DNA of 64,000 nt from Candidatus Izimoplasma sp. ZiA1 (GTDB taxonomy: Bacteria; Bacillota_I; Bacilli_A; Izemoplasmatales; Izemoplasmataceae): the NCBI GenBank assembly GCA_002285055.1, contig NQYJ01000009.1, positions 1 through 64,000 of the forward strand. Direction: 5' to 3'. Shown one piece after another: positions 16,867 through 25,256 of this stretch (positions are counted from its first letter, which is position 1; each line of letters starts with the position of its first letter). Below the pieces are notes generated by a model that was given only the letters and a program-made list of their open reading frames with translations, did not search any database and was not told the origin of the DNA. A program made the translations under genes and the position numbers.

Positions 16867-17439
16867 AGTTATAACATAATCTTCAAAATAGTTTGTAGCT
16901 TTATCATGGGCAGCATCAATACAAATATCAAAATTTCTAATGAAATCTTCCCAACGATAAACAGATATATATGAATCATAGTTTACGTTATTTTTGTTTT
17001 GGATTGTTACTTCGTTATGTATGTTTTTAGCGATTACTCCAGGTAATTTAGATTTATCTACACCCCAAATACCTTTTTTACCTTTTGTCATTAAGTAACT
17101 ATAGTCATTTCCTTTATCAGGAATTACTACACCAACTATTCCTTTTGGTTTTGTTATTTTATCAAAATATTGAGTAACATCTAAAGAGTATTCAACTTCA
17201 TATGGAATCCATTTGCTTTCTAAAATATTTTTAGAGATAAATACAACAGTAACATCCATGTGAGATATCTTTTTTGCTAGTTTCATTAACTCTTCTTTGT
17301 TTTGGATTGAATCATTTGATGTTGGATCAAAAGATTCTTCTGAAAATTTATATTTTCTGCCTTTAAATCTATCGGTTAGTTTAAACTTAAAATTCATTGA
17401 ATCAGAATGTATGTAAGATAAGTAAATATTCTTTTTCAT
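16849..17439 (-). CDS. Lone TIR-like (DUF1863/ThsB-type) domain protein
   Basis: 196 residues. The N-terminal 110 form a TIR-like domain: NIYLSYIHSDS (first strand with Tyr/Ser turn), an LMKLAKKISHMDVTVVFISK core, then SKWIPYEVEYSL with Glu81 at the place of the catalytic Glu of TIR NADases. This pattern is that of the MTH538/DUF1863 TIR family, which includes ThsB of the Thoeris phage defence system. The rest (110-196) is not recognised and has YRWEDFIRNFDICIDAAHDKA. It has its own promoter and shares a terminator, so it is a single-gene unit; no ThsA-like effector is within the window. AGGAGG precedes the ATG. A defence role is inference. Confidence 0.78.
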   Translation of the reverse strand: MKKNIYLSYIHSDSMNFKFKLTDRFKGRKYKFSEESFDPTSNDSIQNKEELMKLAKKISHMDVTVVFISKNILESKWIPYEVEYSLDVTQYFDKITKPKGIVGVVIPDKGNDYSYLMTKGKKGIWGVDKSKLPGVIAKNIHNEVTIQNKNNVNYDSYISVYRWEDFIRNFDICIDAAHDKATNYFEDYVITKKNNQ

Positions 17440-17475
17440 AATTATTCCTCCTAAAAATTATTCTCTTAAGTCATT

Positions 17476-17504
17476 AGTATAGCAGTTAATTACTTTACAT
17501 ACAA
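17476..17504 (-). promoter_or_regulatory. Promoter of the TIR-like gene
   Basis: On the minus strand TTGTAT (17499-17504), 17 bases, TATACT (17476-17481), leaving a leader of about 30 bases with AGGAGG before the start codon. Confidence 0.65.
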
Positions 17505-17656
17505 TATATTTAAATAGTAATCATAATTGATACATATAATTTATAAAATAATTGCGATTAAACAAAGTGATTAGCATTGGACGAATTGATTTTCATTAGC
17601 AAGATAGTCATATAACTCTTGTTTTTGCCTTGTTTTTCATCTTTTTTGACTCATTT

Positions 17657-17708
17657 TTACTTTCACAAAAAAAGTAACAGTGTTATTTAAAAATCCTTAT
17701 GTTATAAT
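17657..17708 (+). promoter_or_regulatory. Promoter with operator-like palindromes for the 17772 gene
   Basis: TATAAT (17703-17708) has a poor -35. Where the -35 should be lies a palindrome TAACAGTGTTA (17675-17685), and next to it TTACTTT (17657-17663) with AAAGTAA (17671-17677). These look like a binding site for a regulator that is not identified. The rest of 17440-17650 is AT-rich without ORF or clear RNA. Confidence 0.4.
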
Positions 17709-17733
17709 TTGACTGAAAAAAACAAAGAGAAAA

Positions 17734-17774
17734 GGAGACGTAACTAGATACATACTAGTTATTACAAAAAAATG
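17734..17774 (+). promoter_or_regulatory. Ribosome site separated from start codon by a hairpin
   Basis: The only strong Shine-Dalgarno, AAAGGAG (GGAG 17734-17737), lies 34 bases before ATG 17772. Between them TAACTAG (17741-17747) pairs with CTAGTTA (17755-17761) over a 7-base loop; folding leaves about 13 unpaired bases between GGAG and ATG. An in-frame TAG at 17745 rules out an upstream start near the ribosome site. Confidence 0.5.
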
Positions 17775-18695
17775 TTATTTTTTGAGAATTATACGATCAC
17801 AAATGTTTTAGTTTTTATTCTTGTTTTAGTAATGTTACTTTTTATAAACGAAATTACTAGAAGAAGTAAAACATTATCAATTATTTTTTATATCGCAGTA
17901 CCCATATTATTTACAATTTTCATCTGGACAAATATTGATAGTTCAGATACTACATCAGGAAATTGGTTTGCATGGGTTAAAACTTACTCAGCATTAGCTG
18001 GTGTTATTGGGTTTATGGCATTAAGATATTCTAAGCGTCTACAAAAGAATAAATTAATGTTGTTGTTTCCAGCATTAATATTGTCTATTAATATTATGGA
18101 AGCAGTTTTTAGAGATTTTGAAGTATTCTCTAAAGCTGGAGTCATTGAAAACGGATTATTATTACAAGGTGGTCCATGGAATATTATTAATGGTATAGCA
18201 GGTATTTTGAGTGTTATTACTTTAACTGGTTGGGTTGGAATTAAAGTTGCTAACAACAAATCAAAAGATATGGTTTGGGCAGATCAATTATGGTTCTGGG
18301 TAGTTGCTTATGGGATATGGAATATGTCATATGTTTATAATTGCATTCCAGACCGCGCATTTTACGCCGGTGTTGCTTTAGTAGGGGTTTCAACATTTGC
18401 TGCATTTGTTGGAACAAAAGGCGTGTGGCTTCAACATAGAGCACAAACATTAGCTTTATGGGCAATGTTCACATTGACATTCCCTAATTATGCAAATACA
18501 GAATACTTTTCAATTGTATCAACGCATTTAGATGCTCCAAAACTATTTTTAAGTATTTTAGCTATTATCGCAAATGTTGGAGTTTTAATTTATGAAATTA
18601 AAACTATTAAAAGAACAAAACGTAACCCTCTTAAAGAAGAATTATACGTTGATACATTAGCTTATAAAGAGATTTTAAAAGCTAATAATTTATAA
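17772..18695 (+). CDS. Multispanning membrane protein (DUF5692-like)
   Basis: 307 residues with about nine membrane spans and aromatic-rich loops (GGPWNIINGIAG, WADQLWFWVVAYGIWNMSYVYNCIPDRAFY). The size and the WNxSYVYNCxPDR segment recall the uncharacterised family DUF5692, though I give this from memory and with moderate certainty. No transport or catalytic motif is evident. A CCDR-like charged site within the membrane part (IPDRAF) may be functional. ATG 17772 is the earliest possible start in this frame after the TAG at 17745. The long leader with hairpin and palindromes suggests regulated expression. Confidence 0.65.
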   Translation: MLFFENYTITNVLVFILVLVMLLFINEITRRSKTLSIIFYIAVPILFTIFIWTNIDSSDTTSGNWFAWVKTYSALAGVIGFMALRYSKRLQKNKLMLLFPALILSINIMEAVFRDFEVFSKAGVIENGLLLQGGPWNIINGIAGILSVITLTGWVGIKVANNKSKDMVWADQLWFWVVAYGIWNMSYVYNCIPDRAFYAGVALVGVSTFAAFVGTKGVWLQHRAQTLALWAMFTLTFPNYANTEYFSIVSTHLDAPKLFLSILAIIANVGVLIYEIKTIKRTKRNPLKEELYVDTLAYKEILKANNL

Positions 18696-18724
18696 AAAAC
18701 AGCTTTATTTATTTAAATATATGC

Positions 18725-18752
18725 AAAAAAACCGCGTTTTGCGGTTTTTTGT
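18725..18752 (+). terminator. Terminator after 17772 gene
   Basis: AAAAAACCGC (18726-18735) pairs with GCGGTTTTTT (18741-18750) over GTTTT. Confidence 0.92.
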
Positions 18753-18765
18753 TTACAATCATAAA

Positions 18766-18817
18766 TTGACAAAGTGAAGATTTAATTATAAAATAGTGGT
18801 ATAGATGTCTAGATGTC
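18766..18817 (+). promoter_or_regulatory. Promoter and GntR/UTRA-type operator of the 10.4-kb oxidation operon
   Basis: TTGACA (18766-18771), 17 bases, TAAAAT (18789-18794). Directly after it lies AGTGGTATAGATGTCT (18795-18810), which resembles the operator AGTGGTCTAGACCACT known for the HutC-type GntR regulators DasR and NagR in its left half; AGATGTC is repeated at 18803-18809 and 18811-18817. The operon ends with a GntR/UTRA regulator, the obvious candidate to bind here. Confidence 0.6.
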
Positions 18818-18847
18818 AGTACGTTATCTAAAGAAGGAGGAAACAAA

Positions 18848-20395
18848 TTGGAAACAGGATATGTGTTAGTACTTGACTGTGGGACTCAAAGCATGAGAAG
18901 TATTGTGTTTGATAACCAGGGTGAATTACTAGGTAATGAGAAAGTTAAATATCCAAAATATGAGACAAGTAATGAAGGATTTTGTGAATTGCACCCAAAT
19001 GTTTTTTGGGATAGTGCAGTAAAATCAGTAAAGATGTTGTGGGACTCTAAACCTGAAATCATGAAACATATTAAAGTCGTTACAATTGCTTCACAAAGAA
19101 GTACAAGTGTTTTTGTAGATAAAAACGGTGAACCACTTAGAAATGCTATTAGTTGGATGGATACAAGAAAGCTAGATAGCAACTATAAAATTGGGAGTTC
19201 ACAAAGAAAAGCTTATAAACTTATGAAGGTATGGGATATTGTTGATAACTACAACAGAAGTTGTCCTTATCATTGGGTTGCCAAAAAGGAACCAGAAACA
19301 ATGGAAAAACTACATAAGTTATTATTTTTATCTACTTATCTTAATTTTAAACTAACTGGTAAATATAGAGACAGTTTGACATCTGCACCAGGGTACATCC
19401 CTTTTTCTGCAAAAAAATTAAAATGGGCTTCAAAAACTGATATTGAAGGAAAAATATTTTTTGTAGATGATAAACATTTATTTGATTTAGTTCAACCAGG
19501 AGACGTTATTGGAGAACTTACAAAAGAGTGTGCAAAAGAATTAAATTTAACAGAAGGAATCAAAGTTATTGCTGCTGGATCAGACAAAGCTTGTGAAACA
19601 ATCGGTGTTGGTTGTTTTGATGAATCAACAGTGAGTGTAAGTTTAGCGTCAATGGTAACTGTCCAAACTACTAGTGATAAATTTTTACCACTTTATAAAT
19701 ATGGAACAGTTTTCCCTTCAGCAATCAAAGGAAAATATAATCCTGAACTAGGAATTACTAGAGGTTTTTGGTTAGTGAGTTGGTTTATAGATGAGTTTGC
19801 TCATCTAGAGAAAAAAGAATCAGATGAAAAAAATGTAAGCATTGAAAGAATATTAAATGAAAAACTAAACAAAGTACCACCAGGTAGTGATGGGTTATTA
19901 ATGCAACCTTACTGGATGAGCGATGTAAGACATCCAGGGGCAAGTGGTACATTAATTGGTTTAAATGATATTCACACTAGAATTCATTTTTATCGAGCAT
20001 TAGTTGAAGGTCTTGGATATTCGATAAAAGAAGGAATTAAAAGTGTTGAAAATAAAACTAAAAAAACAGTAGAAAGAGTTGGATTATCTGGTGGAGGAAG
20101 TCAAAGTGAAATCTTATGTCAGGTTCTAGCTAATATTTTAAACAAAGAACTATATGTTGTACAGTCGCATGAAACAACAAGTTTAGGAGCAGCAATGCTT
20201 GGTTATATTCATCTTGGAGTTTATGAAGATGTTAAAGATGCTGCACATAATATGATAACTAAAACAAAAACATATCACCCAGAAAAAGAAGTTGCTGAGA
20301 GGTATGAGGTATTATTTAAAGAAGTATATGAACTAACATATAAAAGACTACAACCAGTTTATAACAAAATGGTGGAACTTAAATTAAGAAAGTGA
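18848..20395 (+). CDS. FGGY-family carbohydrate/polyol kinase
   Basis: 515 residues, two actin-like ATPase domains. LVLDCGTQSMRSIVFD is the phosphate-1 motif, SQRSTSVFVDKNGEPLRNAISWMDTR the substrate-side region, GSDKACETIGVG the second phosphate motif and GLSGGGSQSEILCQVLANIL the adenosine motif. FGGY kinases phosphorylate glycerol, erythritol, xylulose and similar compounds; the GlpA-like gene next door favours a glycerol- or polyol-like substrate, but glycerol kinase's own signature is not clear. It starts at TTG 18848 after AAGGAGG. It is the only gene here ending in TGA, within a GTGA overlap with the next gene. Confidence 0.85.
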   Translation: METGYVLVLDCGTQSMRSIVFDNQGELLGNEKVKYPKYETSNEGFCELHPNVFWDSAVKSVKMLWDSKPEIMKHIKVVTIASQRSTSVFVDKNGEPLRNAISWMDTRKLDSNYKIGSSQRKAYKLMKVWDIVDNYNRSCPYHWVAKKEPETMEKLHKLLFLSTYLNFKLTGKYRDSLTSAPGYIPFSAKKLKWASKTDIEGKIFFVDDKHLFDLVQPGDVIGELTKECAKELNLTEGIKVIAAGSDKACETIGVGCFDESTVSVSLASMVTVQTTSDKFLPLYKYGTVFPSAIKGKYNPELGITRGFWLVSWFIDEFAHLEKKESDEKNVSIERILNEKLNKVPPGSDGLLMQPYWMSDVRHPGASGTLIGLNDIHTRIHFYRALVEGLGYSIKEGIKSVENKTKKTVERVGLSGGGSQSEILCQVLANILNKELYVVQSHETTSLGAAMLGYIHLGVYEDVKDAAHNMITKTKTYHPEKEVAERYEVLFKEVYELTYKRLQPVYNKMVELKLRK

Positions 20396-22155
20396 GTGAG
20401 GTTATGATTAAGAACAAAGTAATCAATATTTTACAAAACACATCAGATATCTCTCACTATGAAATTGGTGTTTCAGTTTCAAAAGAAAAAATTGTAACAT
20501 TAACGGGAATAGTTGAAGAATGGAAGGATGTCGTAAATATAGGACATCTTGTTGCAAATGTAAAAGGTGTAAAAAATGTTGTAAATGATATCACATCAAA
20601 AGATGTAAATATAAAAGAAGTAAATAATGACATCGAGATAAAAGCTACTTTAGATAAAGGTGTAAAAGAAGAATGTGATGTAGTTATTATTGGCGCTGGA
20701 ATATCAGGATGTTCAATTGCTAGATCACTAAGTAAATATAATCTTAATATTATTGTGCTGGAAAAAAATGGCGATATTGGTGAAGAAGCTACAAAAGCTA
20801 ATAATGGAAATATCCACCCAGGATTTTTAGCTAAACCAGGAACATTAAAAGCTAAGTTAAATTTACGAGGAAATAAACTTTACACACAACTCTCAAAAGA
20901 TTTAGATTTTGAGTTAAAAAGACCTGGTTCGTTAGTTGTTTTTCATAATGAATCAGATGTTAAAAAATTCAAAGTTTTAAAGTTTCTGAAAAAGACAGGG
21001 TTAGGGTACTTTATCAAATCATTTAGACAGTACATGAAAACACCGGGATTAAAATGGTTAAGCGCTGAGGAAGTTAAGCAAAAAGAACCTAACTTAAGAG
21101 GGAATCCACTTGGTGGATTCTTAATGACTACAATGGGAATTGTTGAACCATTTGAAGTTTGCTATGCATTAGCTGAAAACGCAATTGCAAATGGTGCAAC
21201 TTTTAAACTGAATACCAAGGTTCTAGATATTAGAAAAACAAATGGAGCAGTTAATGAAGTGATAACTAACAATTCAGTTATTAGTTGTGAGACAGTTATT
21301 AATTGTGCGGGAGTTTATGCTGATGAAATTGCTAAAATGGTTGATGACAAATTTTATACAATTCATCCAAGACGAGGGGCAATTGCCATAATTGATAAAA
21401 ATAGAAAAGGATTCTTAAATACTCCATCAGGAGTATTAGGAAGAAGCGATAGAAGTCATAACTCTAAAGGTGGAGGAGCAAGTGTTACACCTGAGGGAAA
21501 TTTATTATGGGGACCAACAGCTGTTGAAACTCATGATAAGGAAGATAAATCAGTAGAGGCAAGTGATTTAGATTATATTCTAAATCTCGGACAAGGGGTA
21601 ACTGATCAAGTTAAGAAAAATGAAATTATTACTTTCTTTTCAGGTATAAGAGCAGCTGATTATAAAGAAGACTTTATAATTGAAGCCTCAAAAAAAGTTA
21701 GAGGATTTATTCATGTTGCTGGTATCCAATCACCGGGTCTAGCTGCTGCACCTGCAGTTGGTGAAATGGTAGAAAAAATAGTTTTAAAACAAAATCGATT
21801 AATAACAAAAAAACTAAATTATATTTCAACTAGAAAAAGAACACCAATATTTAGAGATTTATCTAGAGAACTTCAAGATGAGTTAATCAAAGAAAACCCT
21901 AACTACGGACGAGTGATTTGCAGATGTGAGTTGATCACAGAAGGTGAAATTATTGATGCAGTAAACGCACCAATTCCTGCTACTTCAATAGATGCAGTAA
22001 AAAGAAGATCACGCGCAGGTATGGGTCGATGCCAAGGTGGTTTCTGTGGACCAAGAGTTCTTGAAATTATCGCAAAGGAATTAAATATACCACATACAGA
22101 AGTTACATTAAAAGGTGGGGACTCTTATGTATTACATAAAGAAAGTCGTTCGTAA
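20392..22155 (+). CDS. BON domain - GlpA-like FAD dehydrogenase - BFD [2Fe-2S] fusion
   Basis: 587 residues in three parts. Residues about 5-80 look like a BON domain (VSVSKEKIVTLTGIVEEW...VANVKGVKNVVNDI), rare in such enzymes. Residues 95-470 are a DAO-type FAD domain (VVIIGAGISGCSIARSL, NGNIHPGFL, PRRGAIAIID, HVAGIQSPGLAAAPA) as in glycerol-3-phosphate dehydrogenase GlpA. The end has a BFD-type cluster site (VICRCELITEGEI...GMGRCQGGFCG). It should oxidise a phosphorylated polyol made by the kinase upstream. GTG 20392 overlaps the kinase stop by four bases; ATG 20404 is a less likely start because GAGG is too close to it. Confidence 0.85.
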   Translation: MSEVMIKNKVINILQNTSDISHYEIGVSVSKEKIVTLTGIVEEWKDVVNIGHLVANVKGVKNVVNDITSKDVNIKEVNNDIEIKATLDKGVKEECDVVIIGAGISGCSIARSLSKYNLNIIVLEKNGDIGEEATKANNGNIHPGFLAKPGTLKAKLNLRGNKLYTQLSKDLDFELKRPGSLVVFHNESDVKKFKVLKFLKKTGLGYFIKSFRQYMKTPGLKWLSAEEVKQKEPNLRGNPLGGFLMTTMGIVEPFEVCYALAENAIANGATFKLNTKVLDIRKTNGAVNEVITNNSVISCETVINCAGVYADEIAKMVDDKFYTIHPRRGAIAIIDKNRKGFLNTPSGVLGRSDRSHNSKGGGASVTPEGNLLWGPTAVETHDKEDKSVEASDLDYILNLGQGVTDQVKKNEIITFFSGIRAADYKEDFIIEASKKVRGFIHVAGIQSPGLAAAPAVGEMVEKIVLKQNRLITKKLNYISTRKRTPIFRDLSRELQDELIKENPNYGRVICRCELITEGEIIDAVNAPIPATSIDAVKRRSRAGMGRCQGGFCGPRVLEIIAKELNIPHTEVTLKGGDSYVLHKESRS

Positions 22156-22170
22156 AGGAGATCAAAACTT

Positions 22171-23433
22171 ATGAAAATAATTGATGTTGATGTTGTTGTT
22201 ATTGGTGGTGGACCTGCTGGTTTAGCTGCAGCTATTGAAGCTAAAAAACAAGGTACTAAAAAAGTAATGATTATAGAACGAGATACAAGTTTAGGCGGTA
22301 TCTTACAACAATGTATTCATGATGGATTTGGTCTACATCGTTTTGGAAAACAACTATCTGGATGTGAATACGCTGATAACTATATTGAAGAACTTAACAC
22401 ATATGATATTGAAGTTGCCTACGATACAATTGTTGTTGAAATATTAAAAGATAAAACAGTATATGCTATGAACAAAACTGATGGAATAATTGAAATCCAT
22501 CCAAAGGCAATTATCCTAGCAATGGGTTGTAGAGAAAGAACGAGATCTCAAGCATTTATATGGGGAACAAGACCAAGTGGTGTTTTAACTGCTGGTACTG
22601 TTCAAAGATATATAAATATTGAAGGATATTTACCTGGGAAAAAAGCAGTTATTCTCGGTTCTGGTGACATTGGTTTAATAATGGCTAGAAGAATGACTTT
22701 AGAAGGAATAGAAGTTCTTGGAGTTTATGAACTTATGGATTCACCAGGTGGGCTTTCAAGAAATATAGCCCAATGCCTAGTAGACTATGATATTAAAATG
22801 CATCTATCAACAACAGTAATTAAAACTCATGGGAATTCAAAATTAACAGGGGTTACAGTAGCAAAAGTTGATAGTAATAGAAATGTTATTAAAGGTACAG
22901 AAGAATACATAGAATGTGATTTACTAGTATTAGCAGTAGGATTAATTCCTGAAAATGAATTATCAAATCAATTAGAATTAGATATTGATCCTTTAACAAG
23001 AGGACCAATAGTGGATGATCAGTTTATGACATCTATGGAAGGTGTTTTTGCCGCAGGAAATGTAGTTACTGTTTTCGATCTTGTTGATTATGTTTCACTA
23101 ACAGGAGAAATCGCAGGAGCAGGCGCAGCTAAATATCTTAAAAACGAGCTTGATTTAAAACAAGAATATTTACCGATTAAATCAGGAGAAAACGTAAGCT
23201 TTGTTGTTCCACAAAAAATAAGACTAAATAATCTCAGTGAAGAATTACCACTTTACTTTAGAGTAAGAAATAAACAAGAAAAAACAGAAGTTGGTGTTTT
23301 CGAACTTGAAAATAAAATCTACAAAAAAAGGCATCGTGTAGTATTACCACCAGAAATGATTGTAGAAAAAATTTCCACAAAACTAATAGGGGAAATCAAT
23401 ACTCCGCTAGTAGTTAGTGTTAAGGAGGTCTAA
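22171..23433 (+). CDS. FAD/NAD(P)-dependent oxidoreductase of the GlpA-DUF1667 set
   Basis: 420 residues with two Rossmann sites, VVVIGGGPAGLAAAIEAKKQG at the start (FAD) and VILGSGDIGLIMARRM in the middle (NAD(P)), and a GVFAAGNVVTVFDLVDYVS FAD end motif. QCIHDGFGLHRFGKQLSGCEYA and MGCRERTR are conserved in the subgroup found beside glpA and DUF1667 genes in Firmicutes, where it probably takes electrons from the GlpA-like subunit. AAAGGAG precedes the ATG; gaps to both neighbours are short (15 and 3 bases). Confidence 0.85.
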   Translation: MKIIDVDVVVIGGGPAGLAAAIEAKKQGTKKVMIIERDTSLGGILQQCIHDGFGLHRFGKQLSGCEYADNYIEELNTYDIEVAYDTIVVEILKDKTVYAMNKTDGIIEIHPKAIILAMGCRERTRSQAFIWGTRPSGVLTAGTVQRYINIEGYLPGKKAVILGSGDIGLIMARRMTLEGIEVLGVYELMDSPGGLSRNIAQCLVDYDIKMHLSTTVIKTHGNSKLTGVTVAKVDSNRNVIKGTEEYIECDLLVLAVGLIPENELSNQLELDIDPLTRGPIVDDQFMTSMEGVFAAGNVVTVFDLVDYVSLTGEIAGAGAAKYLKNELDLKQEYLPIKSGENVSFVVPQKIRLNNLSEELPLYFRVRNKQEKTEVGVFELENKIYKKRHRVVLPPEMIVEKISTKLIGEINTPLVVSVKEV

Positions 23434-23436
23434 ATA

Positions 23437-23790
23437 ATGACTAAAGAATTTACATGTATTGTTTGTCCTGTCAGTTGTTCTTTAAAAGTAGAAGCAGAAA
23501 ACAATGAAATACTTGTCACAGGTAATCAATGTAAAAGAGGTATGATATTCGGACAAAATGAATTTACACACCCAATGCGTATGCTTACAACTACAGTAAA
23601 AATCGATGGTAAAAATCTTCATAGACTTCCTGTAATAAGCACAAAAGAAATTCCCAAAGACAAACTTAAAGATTTAGTAAAAGAGTTATATAAATTAACA
23701 GTTAAAGGGCCAATCAAAAGAGGCGATGTAATTGTAAAAAACATAAGCAATACTGGAGCAGATATAATCGCTACTAGAACAATTCAATAA
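23437..23790 (+). CDS. DUF1667 Cys-rich electron-transfer subunit
   Basis: 117 residues with CIVCPVSCSL near the start and GNQCKRG further on: four Cys able to hold an Fe-S cluster. The remainder (EFTHPMRMLTTTV, LHRLPVISTKEIPK) is typical of DUF1667. These small proteins almost always accompany the two oxidoreductases encoded just upstream and probably form the third subunit of an anaerobic glycerol-3-phosphate-dehydrogenase-like complex. GGAGG lies 10 bases before the ATG, inside the preceding gene's end. Confidence 0.88.
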   Translation: MTKEFTCIVCPVSCSLKVEAENNEILVTGNQCKRGMIFGQNEFTHPMRMLTTTVKIDGKNLHRLPVISTKEIPKDKLKDLVKELYKLTVKGPIKRGDVIVKNISNTGADIIATRTIQ

Positions 23791-23812
23791 AAACTAAAAG
23801 GAGATAAAAAAC

Positions 23813-25231
23813 ATGGAAAAAACAGAAGTTATAAATTTTTTTGAGACAGTTCTTGGCAAAGAACGTGTTGTGACAAATGAGGAAGTACTACAAGAATTTG
23901 CAACAGACATAACAGGTTTAAGAATGGTTCAAAAACATTTTGGATGGAAATCAGAAAACCTAGCTTCTTGTATATTAAAAATACATACTAAAGAAGAAGC
24001 AGTAACAGTTATGAAATTTATTAATGAAAATAAAATTGTTAGTATTCCAAGAACTGGTGGTTCAGGAGTATGCTTAGGACTAGAAACACCAAGTCACAGT
24101 GTTGTTATTGATTTAAGTGAAATGAATGAAATAATCGAAATAAATGAGGAAAACTTTACAATCACAGCACAAGCAGGTGTACCACTACAAGTTTTAGAAG
24201 AAACATTAAATAAAAAAGGATATACATCAGGACACTTCCCTCAATCTTTACCACTTGCACAAATGGGTGGTTTAGTAGCTACTAGAAGTATTGGTCAGTT
24301 CTCAACTTTATATGGTGGAATTGAAGATTTACTTGTTGGTTTAGAAGGAGTATTACCAACTGGTGAACTTGTGTTTATAAAAAATAATCCAAGAAAATCA
24401 ACAGGACCAGATTTAAGACATATCTGGCTTGGGTCAGAAGGTGCTTTCGGTGTTATCACAGAAGTAACAGTAAAAATATTTAAATTACCAGAAGAAAGAG
24501 TAATGCAAGCATTCGCTATAGAGGAGTTTCAAACAGGACTAGATATTATCCAAGAAATCGTACAAGCTGGATGGAAACCTGCTGTTACAAGACTTCATGA
24601 TAAAACAGAAGCAAAAGAAAGTTATGGACCGTTCATCAAAGAAGATGAAGGAGTACTATTATTCATCTCTGAAGGACCTCAAGGATTTGCTAGTTTAGAA
24701 GGAAATGCAGTAAAAAATGTTTGTTTAAAACATAAAGCTCGTGAACTTGGAAGTAAACCTCTAGAATTATGGTTAGCTCATAGAAATGATATTTGTGATC
24801 ATTTAGATATGTATGCTAAACAAGGAGCTGTTGCTGATACTTGTGAAATTTCAGCAATGTGGTCTGATATTGGGAAAATCTATAACGAAGTAATTTCTCG
24901 TGTTGCAAAAGAAGTTCCTTACTTAGTTGCAGTTACAGGACATTCATCACATAGTTATGTACAAGGAACTAATATATATTTCATGTTTGGAGCAATGTGT
25001 GCACCTTCAGTAGAAGCTGCTGAAAAAACATATAATCAAATTTTTGGTATTATTATGGAAACAACTTTAAAATACAATGGATCAATTGCCCATCATCATG
25101 GTGTTGGTAGATATAGATCAAAATGGATGAAAGAAGAATTAGGAAGTTCTTACGAAATGTTAAAAAAACTTAAATCAGCTTTCGATCCAAATGGTATAAT
25201 GAATCAAGGAGTTCTAATTCCTGTAGAATAA
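23813..25231 (+). CDS. FAD-linked oxidase/dehydrogenase (GlcD/AGPS-like)
   Basis: 472 residues. An N-terminal PCMH FAD domain (SIPRTGGSGVCLGLETPSHSVVID, GGLVATRSIGQFSTLYGGIEDLL) is followed by a substrate cap and C-terminal FAD-oxidase domain ending FDPNGIMNQGVLIP. IAHHHGVGRYRSKWMKEELG near the end carries a triple His as in alkyl-DHAP synthase-type members rather than the single-His HGIG of classical glycolate or lactate dehydrogenases. It lies directly upstream of etfB, so its electrons probably go to the ETF. Substrate: a 2-hydroxyacid or related compound (inference). AAGGAG precedes the ATG. Confidence 0.87.
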   Translation: MEKTEVINFFETVLGKERVVTNEEVLQEFATDITGLRMVQKHFGWKSENLASCILKIHTKEEAVTVMKFINENKIVSIPRTGGSGVCLGLETPSHSVVIDLSEMNEIIEINEENFTITAQAGVPLQVLEETLNKKGYTSGHFPQSLPLAQMGGLVATRSIGQFSTLYGGIEDLLVGLEGVLPTGELVFIKNNPRKSTGPDLRHIWLGSEGAFGVITEVTVKIFKLPEERVMQAFAIEEFQTGLDIIQEIVQAGWKPAVTRLHDKTEAKESYGPFIKEDEGVLLFISEGPQGFASLEGNAVKNVCLKHKARELGSKPLELWLAHRNDICDHLDMYAKQGAVADTCEISAMWSDIGKIYNEVISRVAKEVPYLVAVTGHSSHSYVQGTNIYFMFGAMCAPSVEAAEKTYNQIFGIIMETTLKYNGSIAHHHGVGRYRSKWMKEELGSSYEMLKKLKSAFDPNGIMNQGVLIPVE

Positions 25232-25256
25232 AAAAAGGTAAAGAAAGAGGTTATAT

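Noticed and set aside
18250..18465. Minus-strand ORF opposite the 17772 membrane protein
   Set aside because: It lies wholly opposite a well-formed membrane protein gene, has no ribosome site and has a composition typical of an antisense shadow.
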